DNA from: Triplophysa rosa
Lineage: Eukaryota; Chordata; Actinopteri; Cypriniformes; Nemacheilidae
NCBI RefSeq assembly: GCF_024868665.1
Contig: NC_079891.1
Coordinates: 31,657,592 to 31,721,591 of the forward strand
Length of the DNA stretch: 64,000 bases
Reading direction: 5' to 3'
Shown: in pieces, positions 49,201 through 60,800 of the stretch
Numbering within the stretch: position 1 is the first letter of the stretch
How the letters are laid out: each line of letters starts with the position of its first letter
Translations under genes and position numbers: made by a program
Notes under the pieces: model-generated
The model's database searches: none
Told to the model about the DNA's origin: nothing
The model's input: only the letters and a program-made list of their open reading frames with translations

Positions 49201-52200
49201 CGGGTGAGCGTGTAAGGGGAGGCACATCCACATTATGTGTTGTGACACATCTGCCCAGCCCTCTATCGCCAACTAGGAGCGCAGAACGATTCTGATGACA
49301 TAACCACGACGTCATGACGGTTCGCTCTCTCCGTTCACCCTCTCTCCAGCACTCTCTTTCTCATTCACTCGCTTTTCCTTCGCCAGTGACAGTGCACATT
49401 ACCTCTCCGCCTGGGCTTGTGTCTGAGTGCGTTTGTCCACGGTGTTGCCTTGCCTTTACGATGTTGGTGGTGGCGATCCAACTGGCAGGACTCGGAGAGA
49501 GAGAGCGAGTGAGCAAGACTAAAAGACACTAAGATGATTCGCGACTTGAACTACGTAGCGAGAGGTTACGAGGGTTAATACGAATCGTGCGCAGTCTGCA
49601 ATCACAGCCTCATAATGCAAGACCGATTCTGCGGAGAAGCTTAATGGCGACTATCAGAGACAACTGCCATGCCTTTTTCTGAGTACAAAATCAAGCCGGG
49701 GTGGCGATGGAAGGAAACACAGAGAAAATGTAAAGGTAGAGATAGCGAAAAGATGCCAGCAAACGAGGGAGAGAGACAGATCAGGCTGAGAAGCTAACGG
49801 GAGCTAGGAAACAGGCTTTCGAAGACATGGGTTGGCATGAAACGGTAGAGCGGTGTTTAGGCAAAAATGAAATCGCAAGACCGGCTCGGAACACGAAAAA
49901 TAAGAACGTTATTTAGAGCAAGGCTCATAGGAGACTCTTGTTCTTTACAGCTTAAAACTTACTCACCGTACTTCTCTCGGTATCGTCTGCTCTTCCCTAC
50001 CCTGGAGTCCCTCATCCAAACATTCGCCTTTTTCTATCCCTGCGAGCACCTCATCTCCCTCGCCTCTGAGCGGAACGAACAACATCGATAAGTCAAACAA
50101 GTTAATCAACAGCAACACTGTGCATAAACGTCTCTGTGTTATGTGCCAATTACTGTATTTTTCTTTAAACTTGTGCTTTCTATCTCTCTGTGCGGTTTCC
50201 GTCAACCTCGCTGTACCTTGTGGTTGCTTCTCTGTCAGCCGCTGTGCTTTCCTTCTCACATCCTGCGTTCCTCGTTTGTTTGACTCTTTAGTTGCAGCTT
50301 GAATCGTATATATTTGTGGTCTCTATAAGCGCATCTGTGTCTACAACCTTGTATGTGCTTGTATGCTATATATATACAGTATATGACTGACATTTCCTGT
50401 GCAATTCTGCAGTTTGTGTTAGGTTTGGTTGGAGATCGCTTAAACGTGTTGTCTGTAAACACACATTAACAGCTTCATTCTGTCAGCTGCCTGTGATCAA
50501 AACAAAAATCAGCATCATGTGATATTAGCAAGGTAAAATGCACGGCAATAAATAATCCTTGCAAACTGTGAACAGTCAAGAGTGCGCTGTAATGGCAGGA
50601 ATAAATATGTCGTAGCCGCTCATGTCCTTTTCCTTGTTGTTGTTTTTGTCATATTTTTAGACATTAGAAAGCAGCTGCCATTTAGCGTTTGAGTGGACAG
50701 TCTGCATGTAACTGCTGCAGCCTCCATCTTATGGAAGCACTCAAAGAGAAAAAATGACGCCAAAACACCTCTAGAACATCAAAAGGCCGTTCATTTTGTT
50801 TTTTGCACCGTAAATTTGGTGTTAAACCGTCAATATGCATTCATACGGTCCTTTATTTGCCAGCCGGTCTCCGTTTTGCAGCGGCTATGTTTCCTGCACG
50901 CTCCACCATTCCATCGTACGTGCCCAGTGTAGCTCAGATAATGGCCTCTCTCACTCTGCACACACAAAAAAGAGGAGGGGGAAAAAGAAGGGAGGGAGAA
51001 AACGAGAGAGGGGGAGGGAGTGCGCGAGCGAGCAAGAGAGAGAGGTGGGAGCTATAAGGCAAAGCAGACGGCAAATGCGAAAAGCAGAAAGAAAAAGGAG
51101 AATATAGAAAAAAGGAAGGGAGGAGCAGAGAGACATAATGAGAGAGGAATAAAGAGAGAAGCGACAGTGGCGGTAAGAAGGGAAACAGAGCGAGTGTGTG
51201 TACGTGGGGGAGGTGTGTATGACAGAGCGAGCGCGTGCGTGCGAGTGCGTGTGTCTGTATGCCGCACTGCCTGGCCGACTGAGAAGAGAGGGAGAGAAAG
51301 AAAGACTGAAAGGAGAAAAGAAGGCAACCCTTAGTGGATTTCCACCGGCTGGCTTCTTTTTTTGGCACTGTCGGGAAAGCCGTATTCCATGCACTTGCCT
51401 GTCCACTTTTCACACCTTTGTCTCTCCGGCAACGTTTTTGGACAACTAGACCACTGTGAGTAGAGGCTGATCTGTTTTACTCTCTCTCCATTTCAAATTC
51501 ATGTTATATTTTGACGTGATAGATGGGAATATACAGGGTCAAGGTGGGGGGGGGGGGTGTTGTGCGTCTCACCATATTCAGCTGTCTACTATCACGGTTT
51601 AAATCCCATCAGCACTCTCTCTCTTTTTTGTCTTTGTGTTGTCAACCTCAGAGACAGCTGTTATTTGTGTGCAGTGCTGGGAGACATTGATACTGCATAT
51701 GTGCTCAGTTCAGCACAGTTTAAAGGGCAGCTCGCACTTGAAAGTAAAACCGGTTTTGCAATCTCTTCTGGTTGGGCGTGTTAATGTTTTGGTAGTAGTA
51801 GTAGCAGTGTCGGTCTGAGAAGAGAGAGAGTTTTGGCAGCAATGTAAGCCCCGGCACGCCTCGGATAATTGCCTGAGCATGTGCTTTTTTTGCTGTCAGA
51901 CAGGTGTGTTTGCAGGTGTACGACACAATATGTCTGCTATCGACTTGATATCTGATACAAATCTTGTATTGCAAGTGTAATACATTAGAGCAACAATTTT
52001 TGGTATAGAAACTCTTACAAAGCGTTAAATGCTTTCTTGTATATTGCGAAAGTTTTCTTGAGTGTAAACGGGTGTTCATTTCATCGATAAAAAGAGGAAC
52101 AAGAGCCTGATGTCACAATTGCGTCGTTCAGCTTTTTAAACAGCGTTGACGTGTGGTCATGTTGGGCAAGTGGGAATCTAGCTTGCGTTGCTTTTCAGAC

Positions 52201-55200
52201 ACATGCTTTTGAAAAACACAGTCTGCTCAGCGGCTGGCACACAGCCTTGTGGGGGTCCAACCAGACACCACTTACAGAAGGTGAATTCAAAGTGTCTGAA
52301 CAACTTGCCCATCATTAGAATGTATCAAAAGGCCTGTCACAATAGAAGCACAATGAAAGGTTCAGATGTATTGACACATTTAGAGATGAGCTTAAAGCTC
52401 ATCTTGAGAGGTAGAGACAGGTGTCTAGTCTCACCGGTTCGCAAAATGATACATATATATGTATAACAATATTGTAGATGCATCAACAGGATTATGCTTT
52501 AAGAAATCTTAATTTTTGAGTTGAACAGATTATTCTTTTGGTGTAATGAATCAGCCAGTCACAAAAAATATTCTCTTTTTTTCCTCAAACATTAAAAGTT
52601 ATAGTTACTTATGGGTTAGAGTGAATTTAAATGTAGTCTGTGTTTTTATAACCATACTTTGGCATCTGATGCAGTAAATGGACTTCTGCTTTTATATTGA
52701 TTTTGAAATGATTGATTTCCTCTATTCCAAGATATGCTTTATCACAAATACCTATGTATTTCTTCTCAAACCGATGAATAGAAGAGACAGAATGTCATAT
52801 ATGTCTGTTATCTGGGACCTGCTTGCAAGTTCCACATCATTCATTTAAATTTTTTGAAGTACAGTGCATGGCTTTAGAGAGCAGGATATCTTTGAGTCTT
52901 TGAAAACTAGGAACACACTGAGAGATTCTCAGTGTGTTGACATAGGCATTACCAGTTATATTGTAATTGTAAACATGCCTTTTGTATTTGCATGAGGCAG
53001 TTGAACTGGTCTGTGTGCTTGAGATATTTTGTCATACAGTAGCTCAGCTCAGAATATACATTGGCCCCAAAGGTTTTGGGACACTTTACTCTGTGTTTTA
53101 TCGCATATGATACAAAATTTAAAGCCTGTGTATCTGCAATAAATGAATGGTTAGTGTCTGCTAAATGCCATACTTTAAGCATATAACACTTCAGTAACCA
53201 AAGGCCATTTTAAGTTGCCCTAATTGAATATGTTCCCTTGAGAGGAAAATAGAAAGAGAGAGGCAGAGCAGGAGACCAACATAAGAAGAATCAGGGATCT
53301 TCATTGGAAAAAGTATCACATAGACTTCTCTCATATCAGACAGCTACCTTACAGGGAATGCCAAGATGAATCAGTCCAACATGTCAGAGTACATCATCTA
53401 GTTAATAGAGGTCAATGATTATGCCATTGTTTCCAGGCAAAATGTAGATAGCGGTGACACTGTTCTAATAATTAAGTCTACAGTCAATATGTTAAAAAGC
53501 ATTTGCCCTTTCTGTGAAAATATAACCAGTGCACCACAAATCAAAGCTTATTGAATAGGTGAATCATGAAGCATATCGACAATTGTCAGTATTTTGAAAC
53601 TTTAAGTAACTGTGTCTTTCTGTTACCTACAGACTGTTTCTGTGGTGGGTTCAGTGGATGGCCCCAAAGGAAGAGGCCAGATGGAAATTGGGTCCCATGA
53701 CCGCCTGGAAGAAGGCGTGTTAAACCAGGAACTGTCTAATGGGATAAGCAAACGTGCAGCAAATGAAGAAAATTATTGTGATGAAGAAGCAGGTTGTGTG
53801 GCCAGGGAGCACCACCAGAACACCTACCACAAGGGAGCTGGATGTATTTCCCAGACAACAGGTTGGGGCCCTGAGCACACCGGGAAGTCCAATTCTGAAT
53901 CCCAACAGGCTGCTTGGAGCAGCCAAAACCCTAGCACACCAGTAAATGATGTGGATATGGAGGATGCAAGAACCCTGGTTGCCTTTTCTGCTACTGTGGG
54001 CTCACTACCCCCCTACAGCAACCATGAACCTTCTCAAACTCCAACAACTCAGCTATATGAACGGTTTAACCAGGAGATGTCTAATGGAAGTGAGAAGGCC
54101 AGGCAAAAAAGTGTGGATGCTGAGGTTTGTCCCCCTGAAGATCTAAACACACTTCAGGCTGCACTGAGCAAAGCCCGTCATGGTCACAAGCCCCCTAACT
54201 GTGACTGTGATGGCCCAGACTGCCCTGACTACCTGGAGTGGCTAGAGAAGCAGATCAAAATGGTGGCTAACTGCCAAGACAAAGGGTCCTATAAGGTTTC
54301 TGGTGGTCCTCCACAGCCACATCTACAGCATCATCATGGTCTGTCCCAACCTCAGCAATGTGGTAGTAACCCTCTGTGTGTGCAAGACACAAATCCACCA
54401 CCCCCTGTTAACCAGCCCTCGGCTCCTAGACCCTTTGGCCCACCAGCACCTATTCCCTGCTCCCCTAGTGTTTTGTCTATAGCCAAGGAGAGAAATGTTA
54501 GCTTGCAAACAGCCATTGCAATTGAGGCCCTGACCCAGTTGTCTGCCACTGTCCCAAAAACTGTTGTACCTTCAGCTGAGTCTTCACCTGCAAATCACCA
54601 TCAGCCAACCTCCTACAACCAGAGTATACCCCAATTGGTCTCTTCATCCACTGGCTCTCTTTTATCTTCCTCTGCCTCCTCTGCAATGCCAAAGTCTATC
54701 TCTCCTGGAAATTACTCTCACCTTAAGCCATCATCATGGGAGCAGCAGCGGCCTCAATCTCAGGGTGAGGCCCCTGCATCTAGCTCATCTCACTATGCTT
54801 CTCAATACCCATCCTCCAAGTCACCATTTACAAGCATGCACCCCTCAAACCCTAACCCCCGACCCCAGCAGTGGCATCAAGGCACAGCCGGAAGCTGTGA
54901 GAAAAGCTCCCCTCGTAACCCATGGATGATGGTGAACTCAGAGTCCCAGCCCCGTTTTGTAAACCCATCCCACAGCAGCAGTGACCCAGTATCCGAGCTG
55001 AAGCAGCTTCTTGGTGACACTGGTGGAAAGTACACCAACACAGCCTTTAGGTTCCCATTTCCCCACCTAAGCTTGCAGGATGGTCGCAAAGGCAGCTTAA
55101 CAGGGGTGCCTCACATCAAGCAGGAAGTGAACACAAATGAGTACCCTGGTTCAAGGTGTGCAGCCATAAGGCAAGAAGGCATGATGAATGGACAGCAGCA

Positions 55201-57832
55201 GTTCCAGGTTCAGCAGGTTTCCCCCACCATTAGGCACTCAACTCAGGCAGCACTACAGCAGCACCTTCATCATAAACGCAACCTTTTCTCTAACTCTCCA
55301 GGCTTCAGTCCATTAGGCCCCATGGCTTGTCAGAACCTCCGTAAATGGTGGCCACAGACTCTTCCAGAGAGTGCTGTAACCATCAAACAGGAGCCCAAGG
55401 AACCTAAAAAGAGAAAGACCGCTCAAAGTTCTCCTCTTCTCAAGCAGACAGTAGGTGGGCTGTTTAGTCCGCTGGGTCCACCTCTCCCAAAACCTAAGCA
55501 GATTGTCATCAAGAAACAAAAACAGAAAGCCTCCCAACCAACCTTCCTCCCACATAGCCAGATTACAATTTCTAAACAGCCCGTCATCACCCCAGGATAT
55601 GCATTTTCCCTGTCCCAGGTTGTTCCATCTCTACCAGGCATGGAAGCTGGGCTTCCCCCCTCTCAGGTGGTTGAGAGCCACCCAGCTCCAGCCCAATCTC
55701 AGGAATCCATTTTGAATAGCAGTAGTGCATCCATCTCTGAAAACATACAATCTTCTACTCCTGTGTCTGCCCTAGCAACATCGACCCAAAAGATGATAGC
55801 ATGTTCAGGCCCAGAGGGGTCAAATAAAAATGTCCCAGCAACCAGTATCACACCTCATACCTCTATAATGCAGTCAACTCCCTCTCTGACTGGTCTTGGT
55901 AACTTAGATCCAAAATTTGAAGAGCTGATTCGCCAATTTGAGGAGGAATTTGGGGACAGCATTTCCTCAGCTCCTTCCATAGACAGTGCAGGCTCTACTC
56001 AGCCAGTGGTGACCGAGTCACAAGCAAACACGCACTCAGGACAAGCCAGACCCGAGTCACCGTCCTCAAAGCAGCCAAATAACTGCCCCCCTGTTCATAC
56101 ATCTGAATCTGAGCCCATGGATGAAGGTCAAAAAGATGTGGCTGAGAGAGTTGATGAAGAAAACCCGGTACCATCTAAGCAGCTCTGTACTGTTAAACAA
56201 GAAAGTGAGGAATGTGAGGTGTATGTAAATCCTACTGGCCAGCTCCTGTCTATGGCTCAGGAGGCAATTTTGGAACAACAGCATCCCTTCATCCCACCTT
56301 TCACCCCAAATAAACGCATAAAGATTGAGTCATCTGGTGGTGTGACAGTGCTCTCCACAACGGCATCTTTTTCTGCAGATGGTGAGGGAGAGGAATTAAA
56401 TACACCCTCAAAGGATACATTTCCTTCTTCTCCTTCACTTAAAGGTTTTCTTGAGTCACCCTTGCGCTACCTGGACACTCCCACCAAGAACCTGCTGGAT
56501 ACACCTGGGAAAGATGCCCAGTTTGAGTTTCCCACTTGTGACTGTGTGGGTAAGTCTGAGAGTATTAAGAAAAATTCTGAAAATTGGGCTAGGGCACTTA
56601 TATTCACATACAATACAATGTAGCATTATACAGTATTTTTTTGTAATCATTTTGATTAGTTCACATCAACATAGAACAAAATCTCATCTCATGCATTAAT
56701 GGGATCCATACATACCTTTTGATGCCTGAAGAAAACAATGAATGTGGTTGTGTAATAGAGATCTATTTTAACCACATGCGTTTCTTAATTGCATTCATGT
56801 TTTAACACAGTTACTATATTACAATTTCAAGTACATGTTAATACACTCCATTAGACTAAAATATGGATTAGGTTGATTATGAAAATTCTCTTCAGGAAGC
56901 CACAAATGTTTCTCTTTCAGCACATAATTTCTGCATCAGCACATTTCTCAGGGTAATGTAGGGCCACGTCTGAGAATGTATGTTCTACCAGGGGCACATG
57001 CATTATGCTGCAGTCTGTTCTCTGTGTCTCTTGCAGAGGAACAATAGGTTTGAAGAAAAGGGCCCATTGTAATTCTGTAGGGTAGTGCAGGGCCTTCTGA
57101 CTGTGTTCAGGTCAATGGTACAGTGAGTACAGCTAGTTTCTGCAGAATTGGCAGACACAATGGAGGGAGTCTGCTCGTATATCATATGATACATTGAGAC
57201 CAAACATCAAAGGGAGGGAGCAGGGAGGACAGGGTAAGAAGAGATAGATGGCAACCTTTCAGCTGTTCCCTTGTGGAGGTTTTTGTGATGAATTGTAATG
57301 ATGTGTAAAATGCATCACATCTTATCTCCTAATTAAATTAATGTGTACTGTGATGTGTTCATGTAAGTATTTTCTAAACACTGAAATGTGAAGTGTTAAG
57401 AACGTGTTCGGTCAAGGGTAGTAAGCTGCGCCTGAACACTTGTTGGAGCTTGACTGTTTGACTAAGAGAAAACGACAACAGAAGGGACGTTTCCATGGTG
57501 AATCCCTATAGCATTGTCAACACCACTGGGAACATCCACTGCCATTTGATACTTACAAACACACTTAAACACACCCTGAATATAGCACCTTCAGCAGTTC
57601 TGCTTTGTTCTTATTCCTACTTTTTTATGTATCTCCACAATATTTGATTATTTTCCCATCATCCTGCTGCAAGAGCACAGTAAACAGCCATTACATGTTT
57701 TTCTTCTCTTGCAAACACTGTTTTATATCACTTATGTAGGAAGTTCCCACAGATCTTTTTTTTAGTCCTGCCTTTATCGCTTAATAACACCCCAAATGGA
57801 TAGTGACCTTAAATTGCCTCTTTCCCAGACAA

Positions 57833-57868
<36 letters not shown>

Positions 57869-60800
57869 AAATATATTTGCACTGGCATACGATTGTCTAA
57901 TCCCATTACAAATAATCTGTCTAAATTGACATATAATTTGGATTATTGCACATTATTATATAGAAGTTTAATCCTTACATTAAAATGTATCCCTCTTTGT
58001 CTCTCTATTCTAGGTCAAATCACAGAGAAGGATGACGGTCCATATTACAATCATTTGGGATCTGGACCAACTCTGGCTTCTATCAGAGAACTGATGGAAA
58101 ATAGGTGAGACGCACCAGTCAGACTCTTGGTTTACATGGTGATTGTCGGCAAACAGATGTAGATGTAGGAACCATCTAGTATCCAGCTCCAAAATCCAGT
58201 CTGTGTTATCTAGAGGGGAAACGCATAAACTCATGAGCTAAATTTATATTAACCAATTGGTTGCTTTCCTCTCCTATTATTATAAAAGCATTAGGTGTAA
58301 CTACATTTCAGGTTCAAAAGGCTTTAAATTGGATATTACCAAATTAGTGTAGCTGGGGCACATACAAATGTTGAATGTAAATGTACAAACAAAATGTATT
58401 AAACTTCAGAAAGCTCAAAGGAATACTGCTGACCTCACATAGTTTGCTTAAAGAGTCCCCTAGCAACCCTTTTATTGTTCTGCTAGAGTTGTTTGGAAGC
58501 ACTGGCAGTTGGATCATGGCAACAGACTCTTAGCCAGCTGAGGATAAGCATCTCTTATCCTCTTTTCTGCCGTTTGCTCGCCCCTTCTCTCCCTTAACCC
58601 CCATCCACCCACCTTCCTTGTCTATGATCTTGTCCCCAGGGAATTCCTGACCCAGAATCCAACAGAAATAACAGGAAATATCAGCATCAACAGATCCACA
58701 CGAGGGAGAATAAAAGAATGAATAGCAGATAGAAAGGGAAAAAATGAAAGGAGTAGAAGGTGAAGTGATGAAAAGGGTAAAGGGTTTTTTGCTTTGCAAT
58801 TGTACTGTCAGGACCTGTTACTTTTTTTGCCTTTATTCAAATAGGGCAGTTTATGATAGGACCAGGAAATGACCCAAGCCAGTCTCAAACACCACCATAC
58901 AACATGTCACAGCATGTGCCACATTGAGCTATGTCTATGCCTTGGGACTTTGTTATTCCTCTTCACATTTTGAAAACTTTCCTTACTGCTACTTTAATGA
59001 TCATGTGATACTTCAGTGGCATACAAGAACTCGAAAAGATCCCCAGGGTGCTACCCCCCTTTTCTCCTGTAAGCACACCGAAGCTCAGACTTTCTTGACC
59101 CATTAGGACACGGTATCTCCACTTTTGCTGACCTCTCGTCCACTCATGTTGCTTTATTTGATAGCTGATTGAGGCCCTAGTGGCTGTATTTCTATAGCAA
59201 GAGTCGTCATCTCTTCAGGAGAGAGCGGGGGCTGGTGGACAGGGGAAGAACCTCCCCTTTGTTTGTCTGTCAGTGAGTGACTATAGCCTTCTTAAGCCTT
59301 AGATTGACCCTTTTGTGGCCTTTGACCTCATAGCCCACCCCCGTGGATCTTTGAAGCTTCTCCCCAGACTGTGCAATTTTAGCTAAATGGTATTTATACT
59401 CCGCACACGCTGCTGTCATGTTTTGTCCACTGTGAGTTTAATTTAAGTCGACCTGAAAACAAGAACATGGACGGCATACCTCATACTGAAATTTATAAAC
59501 TGTGTCAAAGCAACAACATAAACAAATGTTACTACGTGTGTTCGTGGAGTGCCTGTAGATTATTTCTGATAACAAGCAAAAGAAACCGAGAAGTGTAGCT
59601 TGGCTAACCTGCCTGTCTAATATTTTGAATTTAGACTGTGATACCAAGCTCAACCGCTAGATGTCAGTGTCTCATACGGTTTCTTTAAATGCGACAAAAC
59701 TACGGGACCCATTCAACAAATTGTTTATTTAATCAAATTAAAATACGACAAAATTCAACAAATCATTTATTTAATACAATTATTATACAATAAAATAATA
59801 AATTAATTATAAAGAATATTAAATTAATATTGACATAAATTATATATATAATACTTATATTATTAGGGTGCGTTTATATTTGGCATTAACATGCGACCTG
59901 TATCTGGATGTTGGCCACATACACATTGATAAGACAAGTGTAAACGCGCTTCTGATCGGAATGTCATCTGATCAGCGTGTCCTGATCAAGAGGTAGTCGA
60001 GGACGCATTGTGATCGGATCTCAGTGTAATGTAAACGCAATCCAGACAGTTTATCTACATTTACCGGCACAACTTCACAGAAAACCCCGCCCGCTGTCAT
60101 TAATCTCTCGTCTGTCCGAAACCTGTCAGACTGCGGAGCAGATGACAAATACAGAGGAAAGTTTACTCTTTGCTCATGCACTCTTGCACAGTCGTTCATT
60201 TTCCCACAAAGTGATCGTGGATACTGTATTACAATGTATCATTATTTGCAACCTACAGAGGATGTATGTCAAATCACACGAGATGTTTTCTTGACCACTT
60301 CAGCTTTATCATCTCATATGCTATTTGTGACTGCCACGAACGGGTTTTACTCGCACAGCGCCACTGGTGTTTTTAAACGCATCATTTGTTTATTTTCATG
60401 TCACAGACACGAATAGCAACACTATACCAGCTTGTTTATACACACCGTATATATCATTTACACACAGAAACGAGATTGTATAGTGTTGCTTATAGCTGAT
60501 GTCAGTAAACACTCTATTTAGGGCGCAGACCAAAGAAATGATGTGCTGTCACTTTCATCCGAACCAACCCAAATAGACGAGAACGATGTAAGTCGTCGCT
60601 TTTGATTATAGTAACTTCGGCCTACTTATGTGATTATTTTATGTTTCTGTGACATGAATAAACAAATGGTGTGTTTAAAAACACCGTTAGAGTCTGTGTG
60701 TATGTGTGTGCGTGCGCGCGCGCGCGAGTGAAAAAAGTACAAAAGCTTGTGTCATTTTACAAACGTCCTCTGCTTATATTTTCACATATAAGGTCATTAA

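Larger units (their letters stand above)
28811..53632 (+). other. tet3: tet3 long intron, 24.8 kb
   Basis: It starts GTAAAATATC and ends TTACCTACAG and contains no exon with coding homology that I can find. It holds candidate alternative first exons (35300-36027, 36900-37183, 49150-49735, 50930-51455), a full-length Tc1 element, nested hAT elements, a LINE 3' end, two SINE copies and several microsatellites. The stretches 31030-33040, 33510-35300, 37670-40150, 41790-44080, 48730-49140 and 51460-53630 show no recognisable gene beyond these items. Confidence 0.7.

Noticed and set aside
50934..51413. Leu/Ser/Phe-rich antisense frames of up to 159 codons
   Set aside because: They mirror the GA-rich tract of the candidate first exon D and have no homology.
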